The notes under the pieces: model-generated
What the model was told of the DNA's origin: nothing
The model's input: only the letters and a program-made list of their open reading frames with translations
Databases searched by the model: none
Program-made: the position numbers and the translations under genes
Shown: positions 53,090-62,365 of the stretch, piece after piece
Layout of the letters: every line of letters begins with the position of its first letter
Numbering within the stretch: the stretch's first letter is position 1
Source of the DNA: Actinoalloteichus_B caeruleus
GTDB lineage: Bacteria > Actinomycetota > Actinomycetes > Mycobacteriales > Pseudonocardiaceae
NCBI RefSeq assembly: GCF_000718005.1
Contig: NZ_JODV01000010.1
DNA length: 64,000 nucleotides
Direction: 5' to 3' (one strand)

Positions 53090-55923
53090 GTGGACAACGA
53101 GGTCACCCACCCCTTCGTCCTCCCGCTCGGCGCGGGCGGGGCGGACCTCGCCCTCGTCGGCGGGAAGGGAGCGTCCCTGGACCGCCTGGTCAGCGCCGGA
53201 CTCCCCGTCCCCGCCGGCTTCCACATCACCACCACCGCCTACCGCGCCGCCCACGCCGATCACCCGCGACCGGGTCGGAGGGCGGGGACGGGAGCCGGCC
53301 TGGCGGAACCGGGAGCGACCAGGGCGGGAACCGCCGACCCCGGACCGTGGCCGGTTCCCCCCGAGGTCGCCGACGCCGTCACCGCCGCCTACCGGGACCT
53401 CGGCCCCGACGCCCCACCCGTCGCCGTCCGCTCCTCCGCCACGGCCGAGGACCTGCCCGAACTGTCCTTCGCCGGCCAGCAGGACACCTTCCTCAACGTG
53501 CGGGGCGAACGGGACCTCCTCCACGCGCTCACCCGTTGCTGGGCCTCCCTGTGGACACCCCGGGCCGTCGCCTACCGGGAGCGGCACGACGTCGACCCGG
53601 CCACCGTCGCCATGGCCGTCGTGGTGCAACTCCTCGTCCCCGCCCGCGCCGCCGGCGTGCTGTTCACCGCCAACCCGCTCACCGGCAGCCGCGACGAACT
53701 GGTCATCAACGCCTCCTGGGGGCTGGGGGATTCGGTGGTGTCCGGCCAGGTCAACCCCGACACCGTCATCGTCGACCAACGCACCGGGCGGGTCAGCCAC
53801 CGCACGACCAGCGCCAAGACCGTCCGCACCGTCCCCGTCGACGGCGGCGTCCGCGAGGAGGCCATCGACGACCACCTCGTCCACGCCCCGGTGCTCACCG
53901 AGCAGGACATCACCCGGCTCGCCGACCTCGGACGGCGCGTCGACGCGCTCCACGACCACCCCAGCGACGTCGAGTGGGCGCTCGACGACAGCGGCACCCC
54001 GCACCTGCTCCAGGCCCGCCCCATCACCGGACTACCCGCACCCCCGTTACCCGCCACCGACCAGCACACCACCCCCGCCAGGCCGCCCTCCTCCGCTCCA
54101 CCCGAGGACACCACCACGAGGACGCCCGCCGAGGGCCGCCCACCCGCCACCAGCCCCCCTCGACCGCGCCGCCACCGGGGCAGCGGCACCGCCACCCGGC
54201 GTGAGGAGTGGAACGACAGCCGGCTCGGCGACTACCTCTGGACCAACGGAAACCTCGGCGAGGCCATCCCCAGCGTCATGACCCCCGCCACCTGGTCCTT
54301 CGTCCAGGTCTTCATGCTCCGAACCATGGGCATCCCCTCCTGCCAGGGGCACCCCACCTGGGGGAACATCGGCGGCCGCTTCTACCTGAACCTCTCCACC
54401 AGCCTGTCCCTCGGCACGGCGTTCGGCCGCACCGTGGACCAGATGGCCGACACCGTCTCCGCCGTGTTCGGCCGAATCCCACCCGGAACACCCGTCCCCG
54501 TCATCCCGCTGCGCCGCTGGGCGACCCTGCGGGAGCTCGTACCGCTGGTCACCGCCTTCCGCCTCCGCCTCCGCATCGCCCACCGCCGCCTCCCGTCCTA
54601 CCTGGACACCGCCGCCGACCGTTGCGCCGCGCTCCGCGCCCGAGCCCGCACCGCCCCCACCCCAGACGCGCTCCTCCGACTGTGGCGCACCGAACTGTGG
54701 CCCTACTGCCTGGAAACCTTCGACATGATGAGCGCCGCCGCCCGGGGACGCGGCGGCGGCAACCGGCTCGTCAAGGTCCGCCAGCGCCTCGCCGAACAGG
54801 TCGGAGAAGTCGACGCCAACGCCCTGACCACCGGAATCGCACACGGCGCCCCCCGGCGAGCCTCGGCCCCCTGCTCGGCCTCGCCAGCGTCGCCAACGGC
54901 GACACCAGCCCCGAGGACCACATCCGCCAGTGGGGACACCGCTGCCCCGACGAGTTCGAGATCTCCCTGCCCCGGCCTGCCGAGGACCCCACCTGGCTCG
55001 ACCACCAACTCGCCGCGTTCCGCGACTCCCGCACCGACGTCCACGCCATGCTCACCCAACGCCGAGCGGAACACGAGCAGGCGTGGGCCCGCTACCAGCG
55101 CGACCACCCCCGGCACGTCACGCGGACCCGCCGCGAACTGCGCTCCTGGGCCCGGCTCGTCCACGACCGCGAGGCTGCCCGCTCCGAGGTCAACCGGGCG
55201 TTCTGGGCGATCCGCGAGGTCGTCCTCCGCGCCGGCGAACTGACCGGGCACGGCCACGACCTGTTCCTCCTCGAACGGCACGAGATCGAACGGGTACTGG
55301 CCGGCGACGACCGACCCCTCGCGGCCGTGCCGGCCCGCCGCGACGCCTACGAGCGGTACCGGGCACTGCCGAACTACCCGACCCTCATCCGAGGCCCCTT
55401 CGACCCCGAACGGTGGGCGGCCGACCCGAGGCGCCGCACCGACCTGTACGACGCGGCGACCGCCCCGGCCCCACCCGAACACCCCGAACCCGCGAACCAC
55501 CACTCCCGAACCGCCGGAGCGCCACGACCGGCGGCCACGACACCGGAACCCGAGCGGAAGCCCCCGAACCCGATCACCGGTTTCCCCGGCGCCGTCGGCA
55601 CCGTGGAAGGCGTCGTACGCGTCGTCACCTCCGTGGACGACGCCCAGGACCTGCGGGCGGGCGAGGTGCTGGTCACCACCGCCACCAACGTCGGCTGGAC
55701 ACCACTGTTCCCCCGGGCGGCCGCCGTGGTCACCGACGTCGGCGCCCCGCTCTCCCACGCCGCGATCGTCGCCAGGGAACTCGGCATCCCCGCCGTGGTC
55801 GGAATCGGGAACGCCACCATGCGCATCCGCACCGGCGACCGGCTGCGCGTCCACGGCGAACGCGGCGAGGTCCACCTGATCGACCCGCCGACCGAGGGCG
55901 GCGCCCCACCCACCGGGGCCTAG
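53090..55923 (+). pseudogene. Rifamycin phosphotransferase/PEP-synthase-like gene, frameshifted
   Basis: An ATP/PEP-dikinase-type enzyme in two frames. N-terminal pyruvate-phosphate-dikinase ATP-binding domain: VGGKGASLDRLVSAGLPVPA, AVRSSATAEDLPELSFAGQQ, GVLFTANPLTGSRDELVIN, VEWALDDSGTPHLLQARPI. Middle domain, then the C-terminal swivelling His domain TDVGAPLSHAAIVARELGIP with the phospho-accepting His. The total of about 944 residues fits a rifamycin-inactivating phosphotransferase (ATP + drug to phospho-drug + AMP + Pi), and TDVGAPLSHAAIV is closer to those than to PEP synthase. The frame breaks at the C6 run 54849-54854; a seventh C would restore APPASLG. GTG 53090 has GAGGAG 6 nt upstream. 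Could be a sequencing error. Confidence 0.8.
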
Positions 55924-56093
55924 CGGAGCGCGGTGCGGTCACCCGGCCGACGGCGGCCCGCCGACCCGAGCCCGCCCCAGGTGAGCCATGCGCGAGGCGC
56001 GGTGTGGAAGGCCCGCGTGCGACGTGGACGATGCCGCACCGCCGGCGAGCCGTGGTCGACACGCCGCTGGCAGCGCGCCACCGGCACGGGCCG

Positions 56094-57068
56094 TCACGGG
56101 GCAACGGGGGCCGACGTGCTCGCCAACCCCAGCCTGGAAGCGAAGCTCGCACACGCCGACCGCACCTCCTCGGGCTCCTCCACCGTGAACTCGACATCCA
56201 GGAAGGCGAGGTTCAACACCAGCCACTGCCAGGACTCCACGGTCAGGACCGCCCGGGTCCGGTCCGGCCGGACGGCGAGGAACTCCACGTGCTGGTGGCG
56301 CAGCACATCCGCGACCGCAGCCACCGGGGCCTCCACGGTCACCACGACGCGGAGCGGGGACCGGTGCGTGGTCCAGTGCGGATAGCCCACCCCATCGTCA
56401 GGAGGGAGCGGACGAGGCGCGAACGAGGCCTCCTCGACGCGCGGCTCCGATATCCGGTCCATGCGGAACACCCGCCAGTCCCGCCGGCCAGCGTCCCAGG
56501 CCAACAGGTACCAGCGCATCAGCTGGTGCATCCGCCGGTGGGGCTCGACCCTGCGGGTGGAGACCACGCCGGCGGCGTCGGTGTAGTCGAAGGTGAGGAC
56601 TCGGCACCGCTGAAGCGCCGCCCCCACGAGGTCAGCCGAGTCCCCACCCGTGCCCGTGCGCCCACCTGGTTCCCCCGCCGCGTCGACGTCGCCTGGGAGG
56701 CAGTGCTCGGTGGTTCGGGTCGCCGGGTGCTGGGTGAGCTGGTCGAGCGCACGCCTGCCGGTGGCAGCGAGGGGTTCGCCGCCGTTCTCGGAGAGCGCGT
56801 GATCCGCCGCCCTGGCGGCGGGCGGACCGTCCGCTCCGGCCACGGCCCCGGGGATGGGCGGTACGGTGTTCCCGCCGGGCATGCGGTAGTAGCCGCCAGG
56901 GCCGGGTTGCGCGTCCACCTCGTACCCGTAGCCACGGAGCCGCTCGACGTCCCGGCGAATCGTCCGCTGATCGACCTCCAGGAGTCGGGCGAGTTCCTCG
57001 CCGGAGACGGGTTGCCCGTTCCGCAGGGCTGCCAGCAGAGCGAGGGAACGCTGGGTCACATCGGCCAC
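56094..57068 (-). CDS. WYL-domain transcriptional regulator (YafY-like)
   Basis: 324-residue regulator. N-terminal HTH_11/DeoR-like winged helix: LALLAALRNGQPVSGEELAR, LLEVDQRTIRRDVERLRGYG. Linker with GPGGYYRMPGG. WYL domain: VEPHRRMHQLMRWYLLAWDA, RDWRVFRMDRIS, and a C-terminal extension. WYL proteins bind nucleic acids or nucleotides and often regulate defence or DNA-damage genes; two CRISPR arrays lie downstream of its promoter side. ATG 57068. A perfect 11-bp dyad lies 14 nt upstream of the start. Confidence 0.9.
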   Translation of the reverse strand: MADVTQRSLALLAALRNGQPVSGEELARLLEVDQRTIRRDVERLRGYGYEVDAQPGPGGYYRMPGGNTVPPIPGAVAGADGPPAARAADHALSENGGEPLAATGRRALDQLTQHPATRTTEHCLPGDVDAAGEPGGRTGTGGDSADLVGAALQRCRVLTFDYTDAAGVVSTRRVEPHRRMHQLMRWYLLAWDAGRRDWRVFRMDRISEPRVEEASFAPRPLPPDDGVGYPHWTTHRSPLRVVVTVEAPVAAVADVLRHQHVEFLAVRPDRTRAVLTVESWQWLVLNLAFLDVEFTVEEPEEVRSACASFASRLGLASTSAPVAP

Positions 57069-57082
57069 GAGCCCCAGTGTTG

Positions 57083-57115
57083 CCGAATTCAGGGCAGTTC
57101 CTGACCTGAATTCGG
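57083..57115. promoter_or_regulatory. Perfect 11-bp inverted repeat upstream of WYL regulator
   Basis: CCGAATTCAGG (57083-57093) and CCTGAATTCGG (57105-57115), separated by 11 nt. Arms are 22 bp, or two helical turns, apart centre to centre. A likely autoregulatory operator. Confidence 0.6.
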
Positions 57116-57444
57116 GATCGGATGGTCTGCGGACGTCGGAGGGCCGCCGTTATCTGTGGTCCGCGCCGCCGAACGACGGGCCGCTCCGGTCGCGTGCGTC
57201 GGTGGTCGTGCGGGCCCGTCTCCGTGGTTCGCCGTACGAAGGGGAGAGAACTCGCAGGTCGGGGATTGTGCGGGGGAGTGGGTGACCGCAGGGGAAGGCG
57301 GGAGCGGCCGTTGTCGTGGATTTTCCACCAGGTATGGCGTGATGTGGTGGAAGACGGGAATTGCGGACAGTCTCGATGCGGGAGACCGTCGGGAAAGTGA
57401 ATGAGAATCGGTCGTGTCGCTCGTAACGCCGCAGGTCAAGAAGT
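57116..57444 (+). promoter_or_regulatory. Leader of CRISPR array 2
   Basis: No gene. The last 70 bp (from about 57376) are clearly homologous to the 70 bp before array 3: a GCGGGAGAC segment, GAAAGTGAATGAGAATCGG, CGTAA, then CAGGTCAAGAAGT at the first repeat. Transcription rightward. Confidence 0.7.
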
Positions 57445-57840
57445 GTCGTCCCCGCGCACGCGGGGCTGTTCCGAAGTCAGGTTCGGGCGAGCACGGCCCG
57501 TGCGGTGTCGTCCCCGCGCACGCGGGGCTGTTCCGATGGTTCTGGACGCCCAGAACTTCCAGGACCTGTCGTCCCCGCGCACGCGGGGCTGTTCCTCGTC
57601 CTAGACGACCAGGACAACGGTTCGTGTTGTCGTCCCCGCGCACGCGGGGCTGTTCCGCGCCAACCCGAACTTGGGAGTCCGCTGGGGGAGTCGTCCCCGC
57701 GCACGCGGGGCTGTTCCGGTGGCGGCCAGCTGGAGCAGGCCTACGATGTCGGTCGTCCCCGCGCACGCGGGGCTGTTCCTCCACGTCCTCCGGTGCCGCG
57801 CCGAAGAGCGTCGTCGTCCCCGCGCACGCGGGGCTGCTCC
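57445..57840 (+). CRISPR. CRISPR array 2: seven 28-nt repeats, six 33-34-nt spacers
   Basis: Repeats start at 57445, 57507, 57568, 57629, 57690, 57752 and 57813. Six are identical and the last has T to C near its 3' end (GCTGCTCC instead of GCTGTTCC), marking the old end on the right. Repeat begins GTCGTCCCCGCGCACGCGGG, a type I-E pattern. Spacers are 33 nt, or 34 nt twice. No cas genes in the window. The last repeat abuts a broken kinase gene. Confidence 0.96.
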
Positions 57841-57884
57841 TCACGTGACGAGCGCGACCGACCTCTTGGAGGTGGAGGAATTCG

Positions 57885-58100
57885 GTGTGCGGCGGGGGTG
57901 CCGTTCGCCCGGAGCACAGGTAACACCAGGGAGGCGGCTCCCGAGGTCGCGTCGCCGTCCCGCCTCAGCTCCCAGCGGTCCAACGACTGGGTGACCAGCT
58001 CGGGAAGCGCGGCCAGCCAGTCCCTGCCGGCCTCGCCGAAGGCCCGCGCGTAGGAGACGACGAGGGGTTCTGGGACGTGCACCGCTTCTCGCGCACTCAT
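57885..58100 (-). pseudogene. Aminoglycoside/hydroxyurea resistance kinase, 5' fragment
   Basis: The first about 71 codons of an APH(6)-like small-molecule kinase: VHVPEPLVVSYARAFGEAGR, DWLAALPELVTQSLDRWELR, ASLVLPVLRANGTPAA. Homologues continue with the ATP-site lysine strand and about 220 more residues. Here the frame continues only into unrelated sequence and CRISPR array 2 begins 45 bp further. ATG 58100. The gene was broken at this junction. Confidence 0.65.
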
Positions 58101-58221
58101 GATGGTTCCTTCGCAGGCGGTGGTTCGTCCCGGGTCCGTCCGAGGGGAACGATCAGTATCGGTGGAAGGCCGCTCACGCAACGTGGCGGCGGGTGGCCTC
58201 GGCCGTGTCACGCGCCCCGGG

Positions 58222-59040
58222 TCAGCAGGGCACGTCGAGCCTGCGTTCCAGTTCCGCCATTCCGGCCCGGCACTCCCTGGCCAGCGCGCGGTGCCCCTGG
58301 AACCGGCCGAGGATCCCGAAGGGCCGCACCGACGCCACGGGGCCACCGACCGAGTGCTCCACCCGCAGCCGGTTCCCGACGAGCGTGCCCGCCCGGTGCC
58401 ACCGTTCCCACCGTTCGTAGTCGGGGCTGTGGTGGTGGCCGAACACGAAGGCGGGCTCCCCGACCCCCGGCGTGCGGTTCGGGTCCTCCGCCAGGGCGAG
58501 TTCGCCGCCGGGCTCCGCCGCCCAGTCCCCGGCCGACACCACGTCCACCCGGGGAGCGCGGGCCTCGGCGTCCGCCTCCCGCACCAGCAGCGCGTCCCGC
58601 TGGTCCCGGCGGGGCGGGAGTTCCCGCACCTCCGGGTCCCCGTCGACGCTGACGATCACCCGCGCCACCCACCACCAGTTCTCCCGGCGAGAGAGCAGGC
58701 TGTCCGCGCGCAGGCGGGTCGGCGGGTACTTCACCATCTCCTGGTGCAAAAGGTGTTCGACGTACTCGGCGCCCTCCAGGTCGTGCTCCACGCGCACCGC
58801 ACCGACGGCGACCATCCCCGGCGCGGGTTCACCCTCCTGACCTGGGCGGCCTGGCACGCAGAACGCCACCCGCCGGCCCGTGAGGTCGTCCGCCTCGGCG
58901 AGTCGCGACAACGGCAGCGCCACGCAGGGCCGCCCCTCCCGGGACAGTGGGATCACGGCGGCGCCGGTGGGACCGGACGCGCCCAACCAGCACAGCTCAC
59001 CGGTGCCCGCGCGAGCCCACCTCTCCGCGAAATCGCTCAT
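58222..59040 (-). CDS. Hypothetical protein, PNPOx/FMN-split-barrel-like N-terminus
   Basis: 272-residue soluble protein. The first 110 residues (ELCWLGASGPTGAAVIPLSR, GRPCVALPLSRLAEADDLTG, MVAVGAVRVEHDLEGAEYVE) resemble the FMN-binding split barrel of pyridoxamine-5-phosphate-oxidase-like proteins. The second half (WWVARVIVSVDGDPEVRELP, AFVFGHHHSPDYERWERWHR) I do not recognise. ATG 59040. Divergent from cstA, with 161 bp between. Family assignment tentative, coding status good. Confidence 0.7.
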   Translation of the reverse strand: MSDFAERWARAGTGELCWLGASGPTGAAVIPLSREGRPCVALPLSRLAEADDLTGRRVAFCVPGRPGQEGEPAPGMVAVGAVRVEHDLEGAEYVEHLLHQEMVKYPPTRLRADSLLSRRENWWWVARVIVSVDGDPEVRELPPRRDQRDALLVREADAEARAPRVDVVSAGDWAAEPGGELALAEDPNRTPGVGEPAFVFGHHHSPDYERWERWHRAGTLVGNRLRVEHSVGGPVASVRPFGILGRFQGHRALARECRAGMAELERRLDVPC

Positions 59041-59201
59041 CCCGCCCCTCCTGGCGCTCCACCGTTCCGGTGAACGCTTCCGTTGTCAACAATTCGCTCG
59101 TCGGTTCTTACCAACCGGCCGATCATTCGGTAGCTTCTGGTACTCGCGCCGGTCGGACAACGGAGAACGCACCGGCAGAGTGGCACAGGAGGTCGCTGCG
59201 G

Positions 59202-60983
59202 ATGCCCGCGATCGTGGTCATGCTCGCCGTCATCGCGGTTTTCGCGGTGGCCTACCGCTACTACTCGGCGTACCTGGCGCGCCGCGTCTACGTGCTGAAT
59301 CCCCGGTACGTGACACCGGCCCACCGTTACACCGACGGAATCGACTTCGTCCCGACCAGCCGGCACATCGTGTTCAGCCACCACTTCATCTCGGTGGCGG
59401 GTGCCGCTCCGATCGTCGGCCCCGCCGTCGGCGTCTACTGGGGGTGGGGGCCGGCGCTCGTCTGGGTGGTGGTCGGGTCCATCTTCGCCGCCGGCGTGCA
59501 CGACTTCGGCGCGCTCGTCGTCTCGGTCCGGCACCGCGCCCGCAGCATCGGCGCCCTCGCCGGTGAGGTGATCAGCAAACGGGCGCGGGGGCTGTTCCTG
59601 CTCATCATCTTCTTCCTGCTGACCCTGGTGAACGCGGTGTTCTCCGTGGTCATGGCGAACCTGTTCATCGCCAACCCGGCCTCGGTGCTGCCTATCCTGG
59701 TGGAGATCCCGCTGGCCATCGCCGTCGGCCAGTACATCTACCGCACCAGGACGGCCGCGCTCGTCCCCTCCATCATCGCGCTGCTCGTGGTCTACGCGAT
59801 GATCCCGTTGGGCTTGCTCGTGCCGATCAGCCTCGACCCGGTGGCCTCAGCGCTGGGCACGGACGCCCGGACGCTCTGGATCATCTTCATCTTCCTCTAC
59901 GCGTTCGCCGCGTCCCGGCTGCCGGTGTGGATGCTGCTCCAGCCCCGCGACTACATCAACCAGCACCAGCTGGTGATCGCGCTGGTCATCATCCTGCTGG
60001 GGATGGGCATCGGCCTGAACCGCATCGTCGCCCCGGTCGTGAACGACGTGCCGGCCGACTCGCCCCCCTGGTTCCCGTTGCTGTTCGTCACGATCGCCTG
60101 CGGAGCCATCTCCGGATTCCACAGCCTGGTCGCATCCGGGACCACGGCGAAACAGATCGACAAGGAAACCGACGCCCGGTTCGTCGGTTACACCTCGGCA
60201 CTTGGCGAGGGCGGCTTGGCGGTCTGTTCCATCCTCGCCTGCACCGCCGGGATCGCGGCCACCACCATCGAGTGGAACGCGTTGTTCTCCGACTTCTCCA
60301 CCGCTTCCGGTGGGGCCACCGACAACTTCGTCAACGGTGTCGCGAACTTCGCCTCCAATCTGGGAATCCCGCTGGAGGTCGGCGTCGTCTTCGCCGCCGT
60401 GGTCGTCATCAGCTTCGCGGCGACCACGATGGACACCGGTGTCCGGCTCCAGCGCTACATCGTCCAGGAGATCGCCGAGATCGTCCGCTTCCGCCCGCTG
60501 GCCCGGAGTCTGACCTGGTCGTCGCTGGTGGCGGTCGTGGTGCCCCTGGCACTGGCGCTGGCACCCGGCGACCTCGCGTTCGGGACGCTGTGGCAGCTGT
60601 TCGGCACCACCAACCAGCTCACCGCCGGTCTCGCCCTGGCCGTCATCGCCGTGTGGGTGACCAAGAAGCGGCGCAATCCGCTGGCCGTCCTCATCCCCCT
60701 GGTGTTCCTGCTGGTGATGACGTCGTGGGCACTGATCATCAACCTCATCGACTTCGTCCAGGCTGGGGAGTGGCTGCTCGCGCCGCTGGACGCCGTGATC
60801 TTCGTCCTCGCGATCTGGCTGATCATCGAGGCCAGCCTCGCGTTGCGCTCGGCCTGGGCCTCACGGGGCCTGCCGCCGGAGGACGACGAGGACGAGGACG
60901 TCGACGCGGCGGCGGTCACCTCGGGTGAGACCACGGCCGAGCAGCCGGCCGGCCGGACCCCGACCGACACCGACGAACGATGA
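59202..60983 (+). CDS. cstA: Carbon-starvation protein CstA-like transporter
   Basis: 593-residue polytopic membrane protein of the CstA/BtsT (pyruvate or peptide uptake) family, with about 16 helices. Family motifs: RHIVFSHHFISVAGAAPIVG, GVHDFGALVVSVRHRARSIG, FHSLVASGTTAKQIDKETDA, FAATTMDTGVRLQRYIVQEI, FGTTNQLTAGLAL. The acidic tail EDDEDEDVDAA is cytoplasmic. ATG 59202 has AGGAGG 9 nt upstream. Its stop overlaps the next start (ATGA), making the first gene of a coupled trio. Confidence 0.94.
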   Translation: MPAIVVMLAVIAVFAVAYRYYSAYLARRVYVLNPRYVTPAHRYTDGIDFVPTSRHIVFSHHFISVAGAAPIVGPAVGVYWGWGPALVWVVVGSIFAAGVHDFGALVVSVRHRARSIGALAGEVISKRARGLFLLIIFFLLTLVNAVFSVVMANLFIANPASVLPILVEIPLAIAVGQYIYRTRTAALVPSIIALLVVYAMIPLGLLVPISLDPVASALGTDARTLWIIFIFLYAFAASRLPVWMLLQPRDYINQHQLVIALVIILLGMGIGLNRIVAPVVNDVPADSPPWFPLLFVTIACGAISGFHSLVASGTTAKQIDKETDARFVGYTSALGEGGLAVCSILACTAGIAATTIEWNALFSDFSTASGGATDNFVNGVANFASNLGIPLEVGVVFAAVVVISFAATTMDTGVRLQRYIVQEIAEIVRFRPLARSLTWSSLVAVVVPLALALAPGDLAFGTLWQLFGTTNQLTAGLALAVIAVWVTKKRRNPLAVLIPLVFLLVMTSWALIINLIDFVQAGEWLLAPLDAVIFVLAIWLIIEASLALRSAWASRGLPPEDDEDEDVDAAAVTSGETTAEQPAGRTPTDTDER

Positions 60984-61345
60984 GCGGCGCCGCGTCGGAC
61001 GAACCCGACGGCCGTTCGCGGCCGGTGGGCGACGACGCGGCGGGGACCACACGGCGGCGCCGACCGGCCTCCGGGCCGGTCGGCGACCGCATCCGAGCCG
61101 GCCTGCGGGCGGTGGCCGAGTTCCACGAAGCCTGGTTCATCGCCCGGTGGCGGTCCACGCTCCGCCGGGAGGCCCGCGACCAGCAGGACACGATGCGGGC
61201 GCTGATGCTCCTCGACACCCTCGGCGTGGACAGCCCCGTCGCCTACGAGACGCTCGAACTGGTCCCGTTCCTGCTGGCGGACATGCACGAGTGGCACGTA
61301 CGGATGGGCCGCGACGAGTACGACGGACCCGGAGGATGCTGTTGA
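60980..61345 (+). CDS. Cory-CC-star family protein
   Basis: 121-residue soluble protein ending in Gly-Gly-Cys-Cys. The body AGLRAVAEFHEAWFIARWRS, MRALMLLDTLGVDSPVAYET, LVPFLLADMHEWHVRMGRDE and the terminal CC match my memory of the cory-CC-star family, found in actinobacteria next to cstA. The terminal cysteine pair suggests metal or thiol chemistry; no activity is known to me. ATG 60980 overlaps the cstA stop, and its stop overlaps the next gene. Confidence 0.8.
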   Translation: MSGAASDEPDGRSRPVGDDAAGTTRRRRPASGPVGDRIRAGLRAVAEFHEAWFIARWRSTLRREARDQQDTMRALMLLDTLGVDSPVAYETLELVPFLLADMHEWHVRMGRDEYDGPGGCC

Positions 61346-62229
61346 CCCGTCCCATCACCTTCTTCGCGGGCAAGGGCGGGGTGGGCAAGACGACGATGGC
61401 CGCCGCCCACGCCCTCGCCTCGGCCGACGCCGGACACCGCACCCTGGTCATCTCCACCGACCCCGCCCATTCGCTCGGGGACGCCTTCGAGACCACCCTC
61501 GGTGACCGGCCACGTCGACTCGGACCAACCCTGTGGGCGGCCGAACCCGACGGGGATGCGGCGGTGCGCCGCCGGGTGCGCCAGGTCGAGGACGACGCGG
61601 CCGCCGCGCTGCCCCGCAGGATCATGCCGGCCGTGCGGCGCCACCTCGGGCACGCCGCCACCGGGCCGGGCATGGCCGAGTCCGCGCTGACCGACGTGCT
61701 GACCGGCTACCTCGAGGACGTGCCCGGCGAATGGGACCGGCTGGTCGTCGACAGCGCCCCCACCGGACACCTGCTCCGCATGATCAACCTGCCCTCGCTG
61801 CTGGCCCCGTGGATCCAGGGCCTGGCCAGGCAGCGGGAACGCGTTGTGGCCGCCGACCGCTTCGCCGAAGCCGTGGTCGGCGACCGTGAACCCGAGCGGG
61901 ACCCGCTGTTGGAACGACTGCACGACCGGCGACGTCGCCTCGAACGCGCCGCCGAGCGCCTGCGGACCGACGCCGAGGTCCGCCTCGTGCTCATCCCACG
62001 CCGCATGGTGCTCGCCGAGACGGAACGGGCGGCCGACGCCCTCGTGGAGGGCGGTTTCACCCTGGGAACCCTGGTGGTCAACCAGATCCCCGAGGACGTG
62101 GACGTGTCCCTGCTCCGCCGGATCGAGGCACGCTTCGCCACGCCCGGCGCGGTCCGCTGCGGCCTGGCCGCGTCGGAACCGACGGGTCTGACCCGGCTCC
62201 GGGAACTCGCGGTCCCCACAGCTCGGTAA
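61336..62229 (+). CDS. ArsA/GET3-like ATPase of the cstA locus
   Basis: 297-residue P-loop ATPase of the ArsA/Get3 deviant-Walker class: ITFFAGKGGVGKTTMAAAHA, switch I VISTDPAHSLGDAFETTLGD, switch II VVDSAPTGHLLRMINLPSLL, and VNQIPEDVD. Single half, no ArsA duplication and no anion-transport cysteines visible. ATG 61336 touches GGAGG; TTG 61342 has proper 6-nt spacing and a TTGA overlap with the upstream stop, so either may be the start. It forms a trio with cstA and cory-CC-star, and may assemble or regulate the transporter. Confidence 0.87.
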   Translation: MLLTRPITFFAGKGGVGKTTMAAAHALASADAGHRTLVISTDPAHSLGDAFETTLGDRPRRLGPTLWAAEPDGDAAVRRRVRQVEDDAAAALPRRIMPAVRRHLGHAATGPGMAESALTDVLTGYLEDVPGEWDRLVVDSAPTGHLLRMINLPSLLAPWIQGLARQRERVVAADRFAEAVVGDREPERDPLLERLHDRRRRLERAAERLRTDAEVRLVLIPRRMVLAETERAADALVEGGFTLGTLVVNQIPEDVDVSLLRRIEARFATPGAVRCGLAASEPTGLTRLRELAVPTAR

Positions 62230-62365
62230 CGCCGGCCCGGAACCGGCGAACGCGCACCCGGCGGCACACCGCGCGGCGCGGTGCGCGCCGGGAGGACGCG
62301 CGTGGGGGCGGGGCCTGCCCCGGGACATCGGCCGGGACAGGTCCCGCTCGGGAGGGGCGAGGGCC

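Noticed and set aside
57089..57844. Minus-strand ORF of 251 codons across CRISPR array 2
   Set aside because: Its repeated peptide units (SPACAGTT, PRARGR-like) are translations of the CRISPR repeats, not a protein.
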